A DNA stretch of 58,146 bases from an uncultured Bacteroides sp. (GCA_900553815.1 USEY01000011.1:1-58146); one strand, 5' to 3'; positions 1-8,674 are shown, counted from the first letter of the stretch. Notes: generated by a model from the sequence alone, not told the origin. Numbers and translations: made by a program.

Positions 1-80
1 CGATAACTTCTTCTAACTCCTCTAACTCCTGCAAGTTTGGCTTCGCCGATTTTCAGTTCGGTAAAACCGAAACTTGAATA
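1..80. repeat. Partial copy of a dispersed intergenic repeat
   Basis: The window opens inside a repeat that recurs at 27841-27947 (opposite orientation) and 43646-43780 (same orientation). Shared landmarks are runs of TAACTCC/TAACTTC, then a TTCGGT-AAA-ACCGAA hairpin (54-70) and the tail AAACTTGAATAA (68-79). It lies immediately upstream of the WYL gene, so it may contribute to that gene's leader. The left edge is cut by the window. Confidence 0.6.
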
Positions 81-93
81 ACGTATAAAAATT

Positions 94-1008
94 ATGGCAA
101 TCAATTCCAATCTGTTCGGACGATATGTGTGGTTGATAGATACTATCCGAAGCCACGGACGCATCACGTATAACGAAATCAACGAGCTGTGGCAACAAAG
201 CGGACTGGGCTACGGCGAAGAGTTGCCGTGGCGCACGTTCATGCACCACAAGAAGGCCATCATGGAGATATTCGATATCAACATCGAATGTGACAAGAAG
301 GATGGCTATAAATACTATCTGGAAGATGCCGAGGCACTGGGAAGCGACCGGCTACGCACCTGGCTGATTGACTCGTATGCCACCCTGAACCAGGTGCAGA
401 CCGACAAAAGACTGGAAGGACGCATACAGTTCGAAGAAATTCCGTCGGGCAACCGTTTCCTGACCCGCATACTGGAGGCTATGCGCCGCAACAGCGTGCT
501 GTGGATTACCCACCAGGGATTCGGACGCGACCATGCCAGCAGCTTCAAAGTGGAGCCTTACTTCGTAAAGGTGTACAACCGCCGATGGTACCTGATTGGC
601 CGCACACCGGCGTATGACCAGGTGCGCATCTATGCCCTCGACCGCATGCAGGAACTGGAAATACTGGATGAAACATTCAGCATGCCGAAGGACTTTGACA
701 TCCATCGGTTTTTCGAAGGGTGCGTGGGCATCATTACCGATAAGTCGACAGACATAGAAGAGGTAGTCATCAAGGCATACGGACCGGCACGCAACTACCT
801 GTCTACCCTACCCATACACAACTCGCAGCAGGAGATAGCCTGCGACGAGGAATCAACCACCTACCAATACCACGTCAGACCCAACTTTGAGTTTCTGCAA
901 GCCCTGCTGGGACAGGCTGACCAGATAGAGGTGCTGAAGCCGGAGGGGGTGAAGGAACAGATGAAGGAAGTGGCGAGGAATATATTGGGGTATTATGGGG
1001 AGAAGTGA
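94..1008 (+). CDS. WYL-domain transcriptional regulator
   Basis: This is a 304-residue cytoplasmic protein. The first ~110 residues look like a helical, winged-helix-type DNA-binding part. A WYL domain follows at about residues 130-200, with the diagnostic stretch NRRWYLIGR and the preceding VEPYFVKVY strand, and a WCX-like C-terminal part ends the protein. WYL proteins are ligand-responsive regulators, and several families control defence islands or DNA-damage genes. The ATG at 94 gives the family's usual length. The gene is separated by about 200 bp, with a new promoter, from the ATPase-HNH cassette downstream on the same strand. It could regulate that cassette, but WYL genes are common in Bacteroidales chromosomes and the link is only positional. 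The family call is secure; the target is unknown. Confidence 0.85.
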   Translation: MAINSNLFGRYVWLIDTIRSHGRITYNEINELWQQSGLGYGEELPWRTFMHHKKAIMEIFDINIECDKKDGYKYYLEDAEALGSDRLRTWLIDSYATLNQVQTDKRLEGRIQFEEIPSGNRFLTRILEAMRRNSVLWITHQGFGRDHASSFKVEPYFVKVYNRRWYLIGRTPAYDQVRIYALDRMQELEILDETFSMPKDFDIHRFFEGCVGIITDKSTDIEEVVIKAYGPARNYLSTLPIHNSQQEIACDEESTTYQYHVRPNFEFLQALLGQADQIEVLKPEGVKEQMKEVARNILGYYGEK

Positions 1009-1158
1009 AACGAATGGAATGCCGGAAAAGAATCTTTTAGAGACGAATGGTACAGGCGAAGACTGTGTAAAAACAGGAAATAGACAAACTTTCAGATTGA
1101 CACGCTTCTGAGACACTTAACATGCGGCGGGTGATTTTTTGGAAAAAAATCGTTTTCA

Positions 1159-1190
1159 TTTGCCTTTGTCCTCGTCTTTCAGTATCTTTG
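1159..1190 (+). promoter_or_regulatory. Promoter of the ATPase-HNH cassette
   Basis: TTTG at 1159-1162 is followed after 20 bp by TATCTTTG at 1183-1190, an exact fit to the Bacteroidetes -33 TTTG / -7 TAnnTTTG promoter. Transcription would start near 1197. That favours the ATG at 1212 over the in-frame ATG at 1122 for the ATPase, and separates the cassette from the WYL gene. Confidence 0.7.
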
Positions 1191-1211
1191 AATAAGAAAA
1201 AAGCAATACAC

Positions 1212-2327
1212 ATGAATATACAGGAAATAAAACTTCAAAATTTCAGATGCTTTCAGGACATTGCAGTAGAGTTCCATAAAAGCCTGAACATCATTGTCGG
1301 CATCAACGGAACAGGAAAAACCGCATTGCTGGAGGCTTTGCGTATTGCTATCGGTTCACTGTTTCTTGGAGTGGATAAGTACAAAGACAAGATTGCAAGT
1401 CCCAGCATTACTCAAGACGATGTACGTCTGAAAGACCTGGAACAACAATATCCTGTAATCATCACGGCAAGTGGCGAAATCGGTGAATTTGATTCAAGCA
1501 GCAATTTATTTCAGAACCTGACATGGGAACGTTCGCTGGAAACGAAAGGTGGTAAGACTAAATACAGTAACGCCAAGGAAATGATAGAAGCATCCAAGGT
1601 GATGCAACAGCGTATCAGAGAAACGGATACTCAGACAACAATTCCCCTGATAGCCTATTATTCAACAGACAGATTCAAAAAAGAGAAGAAAGACGTAGGA
1701 GTAGAGCCGGATGGCAGCCGCTTGCGAGGGTACTACAATGCCTTGGACCCTTTGACAAACGTGAAATTCTTCCTTGACCTGTGGTTCACCGAGACATTAT
1801 CGGACCTGCAAAACGATACACAATCGCCTATGCTGGCTGCTGTGGCGGAAGCCGTGAAAAGCTGTATTAACGACTGCGAGGACGTGCGGTTTGACATTAA
1901 AAAAGGGGAACTGATTATGACCCAGAAAGGCACGCATGAAAAGTTGCCCTTTCATGTGCTTTCTGACGGTGTGCGTTCCATGCTGGCCATGGTGATGGAA
2001 ATAGCGTTCAGATGTTACCTACTCAACCCTCATTTGCGAGAGAAGGCTGCAAAGAAAACAAGCGGAGTTATACTCATAGACGAAATAGACCTGCATCTGC
2101 ACCCTGAATGGCAACAACGCGTCGTCAACGACTTACACCGCACTTTTCCATGTATGCAGTTCATTGTTTCCACCCACGCACCTCTTGTTATAGGTTCACT
2201 GAAAGAAGGCAAGATATTCAGCGTGCAGGATGCACGGGTATTCGACTTCCCGCTACAGTATGGACGTGACGCCAATGCCATTCTGAACGAGATGGGAACA
2301 TCGGAAATGGCCGGAAACATAAAGTAG
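1212..2327 (+). CDS. SMC/RecF-like AAA ATPase (PtuA-like), ended early by an in-frame amber codon
   Basis: A nucleotide-binding ATPase of the ABC/SMC class used in defence systems such as Septu. From the ATG at 1212 the protein has Walker A GINGTGKT at residues 30-37, an ABC-signature-like LSDGVRSMLAM, Walker B GVILIDEIDLHLHP and an H-loop STHAPLVI, so the catalytic head is complete. The frame meets TAG at 2325-2327 (codon 372). It then stays open for 47 more codons to TAA at 2469-2471, and that extension reads like the acidic helical tail usual for these ATPases (QEYFILIEKGEG ... RADLMLSFF). The gene is therefore either truncated by one substitution, read through, or affected by a sequence error. 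The next gene starts 12 bp after the TAA, which fits the longer frame being ancestral. An upstream in-frame ATG at 1122 precedes the promoter and is unlikely to be used. Confidence 0.85.
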   Translation: MNIQEIKLQNFRCFQDIAVEFHKSLNIIVGINGTGKTALLEALRIAIGSLFLGVDKYKDKIASPSITQDDVRLKDLEQQYPVIITASGEIGEFDSSSNLFQNLTWERSLETKGGKTKYSNAKEMIEASKVMQQRIRETDTQTTIPLIAYYSTDRFKKEKKDVGVEPDGSRLRGYYNALDPLTNVKFFLDLWFTETLSDLQNDTQSPMLAAVAEAVKSCINDCEDVRFDIKKGELIMTQKGTHEKLPFHVLSDGVRSMLAMVMEIAFRCYLLNPHLREKAAKKTSGVILIDEIDLHLHPEWQQRVVNDLHRTFPCMQFIVSTHAPLVIGSLKEGKIFSVQDARVFDFPLQYGRDANAILNEMGTSEMAGNIK

Positions 2328-2471
2328 GAACTTCAGGAATATTTCATCCTCATTGAAAAAGGAGAAGGAAAATCAGAACGGGCATTGAATCTGAGACATT
2401 CGCTGGAACAGAAATTGGGGCCGGACCATACAGAAATGCAACGGGCTGACCTGATGTTAAGTTTCTTTTAA
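2325..2471 (+). other. In-frame C-terminal extension of the ATPase after the amber codon
   Basis: TAG at 2325-2327 is followed in the same frame by 47 sense codons and TAA at 2469-2471. The extension contains QEYFILIEKGEG, LRHSLEQKLGP and RADLMLSFF, matching the 'E-Y-F-x-L-I ... R-A-D' tail I associate with PtuA-like and RecF-like ATPases in such pairs. One base change (for example CAG to TAG) explains it. No frameshift is needed. Confidence 0.75.
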
Positions 2472-2483
2472 AGCCATACAGCC

Positions 2484-3176
2484 ATGCGATATATAAGGAA
2501 AGGCTCAGAACCGACATGCTTGATTGAATTCAAGAAAGCACAGGAAGAGGCTGGTATACAACCGCTGTATGCGAACTTTAGGGAAAAAGAACCGCTTAAC
2601 AATCTGCTGCGCGCAGAACAACATCACATCTGCTGTTATTGCCAGCAGAGACTTACCCATTTTCAGCGAGACAAAGAAGGCGGAGCACACAATGAACATT
2701 TAATACCGCAGGAAAGAGCAGAAGGTGATACCTCCAAACAATTGGATTACGGAAACATTTATGCCTGCTGCATTGATTCGCGTGGCATGTCGGCCAACCT
2801 GCAGCACTGCGGAGAGTCGAAACATGACCGGCGTATACATGGATTTATCCAACAGGAAGACTGTACGGAATACTTCAAATATAATTCATTGGGAGAAATT
2901 CTGCCAAATGGTGAATATGATACCTGGGAAGAATACAACAGACACCAGGATACGCTAAGCGGAAACATAAAGGAAGCGTATCGGGAAATATGCACACTGA
3001 ACTTGAACTGCCCGCGATTGAGAAATGACAGACGAGGCGATTTTTTTGCCTTGCTCTCCATCATTAAAGATATGTCCAAAGAAGAAATCGGCCATATAAT
3101 GACTACCTGGAATGAAGAAGAGTATTACTTGAGATTTATTGATATGCTGTTGTATTTCATGAAAAAGAAAAAATAA
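2484..3176 (+). CDS. HNH endonuclease-like protein, TIGR02646/PtuB type
   Basis: A 230-residue likely metal-dependent nuclease partner of the preceding ATPase. The HNH-like core is visible: C50-C51-x-C53 in CCYCQQRL, the NEHLIPQ motif with His72, then LDYGNIYACC (Asn91, Cys95/Cys96) and a further H108-C109. This Cys/His layout is that of the TIGR02646 family found beside ATPases in Septu and some retron systems. The gene begins 12 bp after the ATPase's full-length stop, so both are almost surely cotranscribed and may be translationally linked. If the truncated ATPase is inactive, this nuclease may be orphaned; it shows no lesion itself. Family membership is confident; that it cuts phage DNA is inferred from studied Septu relatives. 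Confidence 0.85.
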   Translation: MRYIRKGSEPTCLIEFKKAQEEAGIQPLYANFREKEPLNNLLRAEQHHICCYCQQRLTHFQRDKEGGAHNEHLIPQERAEGDTSKQLDYGNIYACCIDSRGMSANLQHCGESKHDRRIHGFIQQEDCTEYFKYNSLGEILPNGEYDTWEEYNRHQDTLSGNIKEAYREICTLNLNCPRLRNDRRGDFFALLSIIKDMSKEEIGHIMTTWNEEEYYLRFIDMLLYFMKKKK

Positions 3177-3211
3177 CCCACTCAAAAATAATCATACTGT
3201 AATCTACTGCC

Positions 3212-4366
3212 ATGAAAGTATATACTCATTTTAAGATAATAGATAACCACATCGGAAATAATGGGAAACCTGTTGAAGACAGCGTCCGCTGGAGGACTCT
3301 ACTGCAATATGGAGAATCGTGGGAAATCATTGGCTCGGTAGTAATGATGAATCCCGGCAGTTCAAGGCCGCTACATAAAGTGACCGACCAGGCTATTATT
3401 GACAAACTCGTTACGTTTGATGAAACGAGCCATGAAGAGTGGTATGAATTTACAGAAGACAATGCCATGAGGAATGTGGGAGAATTGTTTGCTCTTCGCG
3501 AACAGAAGAAAAGCCGACATGAACTGAAAGGCATTATACAGATATTCAACCTTTTCTACATCCGGGATGCTAATCTGGCAAGAGCCAAGGAAACCGTTTG
3601 GAACATTGCCTATCCTTCGTGGTTTTCAACAGATTATGACATCCGGTGCATGACTGAATATAATGGAAAGCCCATAAAAGCACCTATCTATTTGGGATTT
3701 GGCGCACTGGCCAAAGAGCCAGGTTATTCGGATAAAGCCCGCCTATTCTGGGAAGCTGCCCAAAAAAGAACACATTATTTAAACCCTTTATTTGAGAAGA
3801 ATAAATTCTACTACCCTACTTACATCATGGTAAGAGGAAAAAATCGGTTATGCGCCCAAAGAGCCTTAGCCCAGTTTATATACGACAAGTATGAGGTTTC
3901 TGACCAAGAAGTAGAGGCATTAAGAGCCACATGCATAAATAACAAAACACATAATAAGCAGCCACTTATTGCCTCCACCAAGCAGGAACGGCAAAAAACA
4001 GCAGAGGAATTATTTACTCATTTTATACAAGTAGGGAAGATATCAGAAAGAGAAGAAGGGTTTAAGCGACAAACGGGCATTGTATTTCACCAAGGATTAT
4101 ACGAAATGTACATAAACCCTGTAAAAGATGAAATGCTACAACTGTTCTTCCGAGTAGGAGAAGGAGGATTGTCTCATGAAGAAAAAGAACGGCTGTTCAA
4201 CACACTAGTCAATGAATATGGTTTTAAACGTTCAGCCAAACAACTATTCTTCAATCGGCTCAGCCTATCAGAAACGCTATTAGGCACAGACGCCATAGAA
4301 TGTATAAAGCGAATTATCAACCGCATCAATGAATTACTGAAAACACAAGGCAAGCTTCATACCTAA
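3212..4366 (+). CDS. Third gene of the defence-like cassette, possible DUF1643-like N-terminal half
   Basis: A 384-residue soluble protein, 35 bp after the HNH gene and on the same strand, with no promoter or terminator visible between them. The first ~200 residues carry features that recall DUF1643: VVMMNPGSSRPL (compare the family's 'MLNPSTA'), then IIQIFNLFYIRDANLARA (compare 'VVNLFALRATDP'), and later IYLGFGALAKEPGY. The C-terminal ~150 residues are charged and helical (ERQKTAEELF, SHEEKERLFN) and match nothing I know. No signal peptide or membrane segment. Codons are more AT-rich than in the aroA region beyond, which suggests acquired DNA. It could be an effector, a substrate-recognition subunit or a passenger gene. 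The family assignment is tentative and no activity is assigned. Confidence 0.7.
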   Translation: MKVYTHFKIIDNHIGNNGKPVEDSVRWRTLLQYGESWEIIGSVVMMNPGSSRPLHKVTDQAIIDKLVTFDETSHEEWYEFTEDNAMRNVGELFALREQKKSRHELKGIIQIFNLFYIRDANLARAKETVWNIAYPSWFSTDYDIRCMTEYNGKPIKAPIYLGFGALAKEPGYSDKARLFWEAAQKRTHYLNPLFEKNKFYYPTYIMVRGKNRLCAQRALAQFIYDKYEVSDQEVEALRATCINNKTHNKQPLIASTKQERQKTAEELFTHFIQVGKISEREEGFKRQTGIVFHQGLYEMYINPVKDEMLQLFFRVGEGGLSHEEKERLFNTLVNEYGFKRSAKQLFFNRLSLSETLLGTDAIECIKRIINRINELLKTQGKLHT

Positions 4367-4410
4367 AAGACACTCGCCTGACATAAAAACTACCGTACAA
4401 ATTATAGCTA

Positions 4411-5667
4411 CTAATCTCGCTCCTCTATTCTGAATCCCGCCAAGCGCAAATCATCCCAATAGCTGGGGTAGGATTTGGAAACAACGTGAGGGTCGGCAAT
4501 GCAGATGTGCGGCAGGACAAGGCTGGCGGGGGCAAAGGCCATGGCCATGCGGTGATCCTCGTAGGTGGCAATGACCGGAGAGGGTTCGGCTGGGCAACGC
4601 TCGCCATCCCAACTAAGGATGCTGTCCTGCTCGTCGTGCAGCACATAGCCCAGCTTGCGCAGCTCGGTCTGAAGGGCGGCAATGCGGTCGGTTTCCTTTA
4701 TCTTGAGACTTTGCAGGCCGGTAAAGCGGAAGGGGATGTCCAGGAGGCAGCAAGTGACAACGAAAGTTTGTGCCAGGTCGGGAATATCAACCAGATTGGC
4801 ATTCAGATGACGGACTGGAGCACCCTGACGCGTCAAGCAGACACCGGAATTGGTGAACTCGGTGTGCACACCGAGACGGGCGAAGAGGTCGGCACCACGA
4901 CTATCGCCCTGATAGCTATGCGCAAAAAGACCTTTTAAATGCACACAAGCAGGTATGGGAGCCTCTGCAGAAGCCTGACCGCTGAGCGCTACCATCTGGT
5001 ACCAGTAGGAAGCTGCACTCCAGTCGCTCTCCACCGTGAAAGGTACATCGCGGTAACCGTCGGGCTGCACCAGGATGCAGTCTTCGCCCAGCCAGCAGGC
5101 ATGAGCACCAAAATCGTGCATCAGACGCAGGGTCAGGTCGATGTAAGGACGTGACACAATGTCGCCTGCCAACTTCAATTTCAGTCCACCGGGCAGCACG
5201 GCACCTATCATCAGCAAGGCAGATATGTATTGCGAGCTGACGTTTCCGGCCAATTCTATTTCCGCACCCTGCAAAGGGCGTCCATTGATACGCAGAGGCG
5301 GAAAACCTTCTTCACCCACATAGGTTATATCGGCACCCAGACGACGCAAGGCGTCGACCAAGATGCGGATGGGACGCTGGCGCATGCGTTGTGTGCCGGT
5401 AATGACGTGCGTACCGGGTGTCACGCTGAGGTAAGCAGTCAGGAAGCGCATGGCTGTGCCGGCAGCCAGTATGTCTATCTCAGCACCGGGAGCAGCGGCA
5501 AGGGCACGTATCATGACCTGCGTATCGTCGCAATCGCTCAAGTTAGTAGGCAGGCTGTTGCCATGCGACAGGGCATGGATGATGAGGGCACGGTTGCTGA
5601 TGCTTTTCGAGGCAGGCAGCTGAATGGAAGCCTGCAAAGAAGAAGGGGCGGAAACTACAAATTGCAT
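4411..5667 (-). CDS. aroA: 3-phosphoshikimate 1-carboxyvinyltransferase (EPSP synthase)
   Basis: Transfers the enolpyruvyl group of PEP to shikimate-3-phosphate, the sixth step of the chorismate pathway, in the cytoplasm. The N-terminal LPASKSISNRALI is the shikimate-phosphate/PEP loop with the catalytic Lys. Other hallmarks are GTAMRFLTAYL, GTQRMRQRPI, LKIKETDRIAAL and DHRMAMAFAPAS near the C-terminus. From the ATG at 5667 the protein has 418 residues and begins MQFVVSAPSSLQASIQLPASKS, as expected. A second in-frame ATG at 5685 lies only about 7 nt after the predicted transcription start, so 5667 is preferred. The gene is divergent from the XRE-cupin regulator. The convergent end faces the defence cassette with no clear terminator. 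Confidence 0.95.
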   Translation of the reverse strand: MQFVVSAPSSLQASIQLPASKSISNRALIIHALSHGNSLPTNLSDCDDTQVMIRALAAAPGAEIDILAAGTAMRFLTAYLSVTPGTHVITGTQRMRQRPIRILVDALRRLGADITYVGEEGFPPLRINGRPLQGAEIELAGNVSSQYISALLMIGAVLPGGLKLKLAGDIVSRPYIDLTLRLMHDFGAHACWLGEDCILVQPDGYRDVPFTVESDWSAASYWYQMVALSGQASAEAPIPACVHLKGLFAHSYQGDSRGADLFARLGVHTEFTNSGVCLTRQGAPVRHLNANLVDIPDLAQTFVVTCCLLDIPFRFTGLQSLKIKETDRIAALQTELRKLGYVLHDEQDSILSWDGERCPAEPSPVIATYEDHRMAMAFAPASLVLPHICIADPHVVSKSYPSYWDDLRLAGFRIEERD

Positions 5668-5698
5668 AAGAGGTTGTATTTGCATGATTATTTGGCCG

Positions 5699-5706
5699 CA
5701 AATGTA
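5699..5706 (-). promoter_or_regulatory. aroA -7 promoter box
   Basis: Reads TACATTTG on the minus strand, an exact TAnnTTTG. The start site would fall near 5692, just upstream of aroA. It shares the short intergenic region with the oppositely oriented XRE-cupin promoter. Confidence 0.6.
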
Positions 5707-5789
5707 AGATAAATCTTTGTGAAAAGGAAAGAAGGCAAGAGATTAGAAACTTTTTCGGCCATAAAGTTGCATTAAGTAAATGTTTCCCT

Positions 5790-5797
5790 TACTTTTG
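5790..5797 (+). promoter_or_regulatory. XRE-cupin -7 promoter box
   Basis: TACTTTTG matches TAnnTTTG, with a TTG about 20 bp upstream. Transcription would begin near 5804, giving a leader of roughly 45 nt. Confidence 0.6.
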
Positions 5798-5850
5798 TGA
5801 CTTTATATCCATCATTCATAATATTTACAAAGAAATAAATTATAGTCATT

Positions 5851-6426
5851 ATGGATACAAGCAAGATTGTAGGAGAAAAGATTAAGTCTCTCCGTGAAAG
5901 CCAATCCATCAGCATGGAAGAACTGGCACAACGTTCGGGCCTGGCCATCGAACAGATTGAACGTATTGAGAACAACATCGACCTGCCTTCGCTGGCACCG
6001 CTCATCAAGATTGCCCGCGTGCTGGGCGTACGCCTTGGCACCTTCCTCGACGACCAGGACGAAACAGGTCCGGCAATCTGCCGCAAATCGGAAGCAAGCA
6101 ACACCATCAGCTTCTCGAACAACGCCATCCAGAGCCGCAAGCACATGGAATATCATTCATTGTCAAAATCGAAAGCCGACCGCCATATGGAACCCTTCAT
6201 TATCGACGTAGCTCCTACGGACGACAATGACTTTGTGCTTTCCTCGCACGAAGGCGAAGAATTCATTATGGTGCTGGAAGGAACCATGGAAATCAGCTAT
6301 GGCAAAAACACCTACCTGCTGCAGGAAGGTGACACCATCTACTACGATTCCATTGTACCCCACCACGTGCATGCATACCAAGGCCAGGCTGCCAAAATAC
6401 TGGCCGTAATCTATACACCAGTGTAA
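5851..6426 (+). CDS. XRE-family regulator with C-terminal cupin domain
   Basis: A 191-residue cytoplasmic regulator. Residues ~9-65 form an XRE helix-turn-helix (KIKSLRESQSISMEELAQRS ... IERIENN). Residues ~120-190 form a cupin barrel (EEFIMVLEGTMEI, LLQEGDTIYYDSIVPHHVHA) whose His-rich strand could bind a metal or small ligand. This HTH-cupin design (MerR/PuuR-like architecture) usually senses a metabolite and represses nearby genes. In Bacteroidales it often sits beside an AMP-forming acyl-CoA ligase, and here a ligase lies two genes downstream with a PL8 lyase in between. It is divergent from aroA and has its own promoter. The ligand is not identifiable from sequence. Confidence 0.9.
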   Translation: MDTSKIVGEKIKSLRESQSISMEELAQRSGLAIEQIERIENNIDLPSLAPLIKIARVLGVRLGTFLDDQDETGPAICRKSEASNTISFSNNAIQSRKHMEYHSLSKSKADRHMEPFIIDVAPTDDNDFVLSSHEGEEFIMVLEGTMEISYGKNTYLLQEGDTIYYDSIVPHHVHAYQGQAAKILAVIYTPV

Positions 6427-6429
6427 GAC

Positions 6430-6530
6430 AGCGGTAAGCGGTGAGCGGTTAGTGGTTAGTATCAGCCACTAACCGCTTATCACTCATCGCTTACCACTAA
6501 AAACCGCCACTAACCGTTAACCGCTAAAAT
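6430..6530. repeat. Short tandem array (about 14-bp units) headed by an inverted half
   Basis: AGCGGTTAGTGG (6444-6455) is an exact inverted copy of CCACTAACCGCT (6466-6477) with a 10-nt loop. From 6467 the right half continues as direct units that begin CAC: CACTAACCGCTTAT, CACTCATCGCTTAC, CACTAAAAACCGC, then CACTAACCGTTAACCGC, spaced 14, 14 and 13 bp. It fills the gap between the XRE-cupin and PL8 genes and may act as a terminator-like hairpin, although no U-run follows. Confidence 0.75.
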
Positions 6531-6532
6531 AG

Positions 6533-8674
6533 ATGTCCATACACAAAATAGTGACAGGAGTTCTGCTGCTTCTGGCCACCACAGCCGGTAATCTACAGGC
6601 ACAGGACAGGGAACTGACACGCATCAAACAAAACTATATAAAGTTGCTCGTCAACGAAGGTAACAGGCAAAAGCAACTGAACCAGGTGTTGGCTCTACTG
6701 CCACGCGAAGAAACAGCTTCGGACCAGATGGTGGTGGAACTATTTCAACGCCAGACTTCTCCACAAAACACCATCAAAAAATACCTGACCGAACAAAAGG
6801 ATGACGGAACATGGCCTGACATCAACTACCAGGACCAGAAACGTTCGGGCTGGGAGCCGCGCGTTCATACGGAACGTACACTGGAACTGGCCAAACAATA
6901 TACCAACAGCCAAAGCCCTTATTACCACTCACAGGCAGTAGAGACAGCCATACACAAGGCACTGCAATACTGGTTCACAGCCAAGCCGGTTTGTCCCAAC
7001 TGGTGGTATAACGAGATTGGCTGTCCTAAAACCTTGGGAAACGTATTCCTGCTGATGGAAAAGCAGCTAAGTCCTGACGAGAAAAAGGCAGCCATTGCCG
7101 TCATGGAGCAGGCACGCTTCGGCATGACCGGACAAAACAAGGTATGGCTGGCTGGCAATGTGCTGACACGTGCACTGCTACAGGATGACAAAGCACTGGC
7201 CAAACAGGCACGAGACAGCATAGTCTCGGAAATTGTGACCGGACAGGCCGAGGGCATACAACCTGACTGGAGTTTTCACCAGCACGGCACACAACAGCAA
7301 TTCGGCAACTACGGTCTGGCCTTCTTGGCAAGCATGAGTTTTTATTCAGGTGTATTTGCCGGAACCTCACTGGCCTTGAACGACGAACAACTGGAAACTG
7401 TACGACGGCTGACGGATGAAGGCTATCGATGGACCTTGTGGAAAGGAAAGATGGACATCAGTGCGCTGGGCAGACAATTCTTCCAGCAGGCACAAGTGCA
7501 CAAGGGACTGGCAACGGCTTTTGCTGCTACCGAACTGGGAGGCGGTGAATCGGAAGCCTGTAACAAGACCGCACAAGACCTGTGCCGTGAGAACTTCCAA
7601 AGCACTCCAGACAACCAACTGACCGGGCATAAGCATTTCTTCTGCTCCAATTATACGGTACACCGCCGCCCTGCCTGGATGGCGAGTGTAAAGATGGCCT
7701 CGCGTAAGGTTATCGGAACAGAATCGCTGAACGGTGACAACATGAAAGGCTTCTACTCGGCCGACGGAGCGACTTATATCTATCAGGACGGCAATGAATA
7801 TCTGGACATTTTTCCTCTGTGGAACTGGCGTAAGCTGCCCGGTGTCACGGCCTTCGATACAGATGCACCGATGCCTGTTGTAAAAGGTAACCGCCCACGC
7901 AATGATGCAGATTTTGTGGGTGGACTATCGGACGGCAGGCAGGGAATGACCGTTATGGAGCTTAACCGTGCCGGCCTGCGGGCACACAAGGCATGGATAT
8001 TTACTAATGACTTCGTACTCTGCCTGGGAGCAGGCATACAGGCCGACAGTGTGCTGAAGGTGGCAACCACCCTGGAGCAATGCCATAAGCGAGATACCCT
8101 GTACCGGTTCGACGGCAAATGTTGGCAACCTGTTACGGTTCATACCGATACTGACAGTCCGCAGATTGTGAGATATTATCACCACCACACCGGATACATA
8201 GCCTGGGGCAAAGGACTGAAAAGTTCAGCCATCAGCCAGAAACGCACGGGGCAGTGGCACGACATCATGCAGATGTATCCCAAACAAGACGTGTCGGGCG
8301 AAGTGGTAGAGATTTGTCTGGACCATGGGACAGCACCACAAAATGCTTCTTACCAGTACCTCATACTGCCTGGTGCTGACCGGACTGCTACAGCAGCCTT
8401 TGATGTGCAGGCATTGCAAGTGTTACACAACGAACCACACTTGCAGGCCGTTATCCTGCCCGACAACAACTGCTGGCTGGCTGCCAGCCAACCTGCCGAC
8501 CTGACCTTGCCCGACGGCACAAACATAAGAATTTCCACACCGGGCATCTATAAGATAAGCCGGCAACAGGAGAAGCATGACGTTCTGTGGACTTCACCTT
8601 CGCGGCAAGACCGGCAGGCACACATCAGCATAGACGGACAAGAATACATACTGACAGATACTTATATATACTAA
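6533..8674 (+). CDS. Polysaccharide lyase family 8 (chondroitin/hyaluronan lyase-like)
   Basis: A secreted or periplasmic lyase that would cleave uronic-acid-containing glycosaminoglycans by beta-elimination. The 713-residue protein has a cleavable signal (residues 1-23, ending NLQAQ), an alpha/alpha-toroid N-terminal half and a beta-sandwich C-terminal half. PL8 hallmarks are visible: NWWYNEIGCP (substrate-cleft Asn/Trp), DWSFHQHGTQQQFGNYG with the catalytic His and the following Tyr region, and ISALGRQFF with an Arg. Length is normal for PL8. It sits alone, without SusCD neighbours, 21 bp before an acyl-CoA ligase, and after an XRE-cupin gene. The exact substrate (chondroitin, hyaluronan or another glycan) cannot be read from sequence. 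Confidence 0.85.
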   Translation: MSIHKIVTGVLLLLATTAGNLQAQDRELTRIKQNYIKLLVNEGNRQKQLNQVLALLPREETASDQMVVELFQRQTSPQNTIKKYLTEQKDDGTWPDINYQDQKRSGWEPRVHTERTLELAKQYTNSQSPYYHSQAVETAIHKALQYWFTAKPVCPNWWYNEIGCPKTLGNVFLLMEKQLSPDEKKAAIAVMEQARFGMTGQNKVWLAGNVLTRALLQDDKALAKQARDSIVSEIVTGQAEGIQPDWSFHQHGTQQQFGNYGLAFLASMSFYSGVFAGTSLALNDEQLETVRRLTDEGYRWTLWKGKMDISALGRQFFQQAQVHKGLATAFAATELGGGESEACNKTAQDLCRENFQSTPDNQLTGHKHFFCSNYTVHRRPAWMASVKMASRKVIGTESLNGDNMKGFYSADGATYIYQDGNEYLDIFPLWNWRKLPGVTAFDTDAPMPVVKGNRPRNDADFVGGLSDGRQGMTVMELNRAGLRAHKAWIFTNDFVLCLGAGIQADSVLKVATTLEQCHKRDTLYRFDGKCWQPVTVHTDTDSPQIVRYYHHHTGYIAWGKGLKSSAISQKRTGQWHDIMQMYPKQDVSGEVVEICLDHGTAPQNASYQYLILPGADRTATAAFDVQALQVLHNEPHLQAVILPDNNCWLAASQPADLTLPDGTNIRISTPGIYKISRQQEKHDVLWTSPSRQDRQAHISIDGQEYILTDTYIY

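Noticed and set aside
1122..1211. N-terminal extension of the ATPase from the in-frame ATG at 1122
   Set aside because: The predicted promoter (1159-1190) lies inside it and the extra 30 residues do not look like this family's start.
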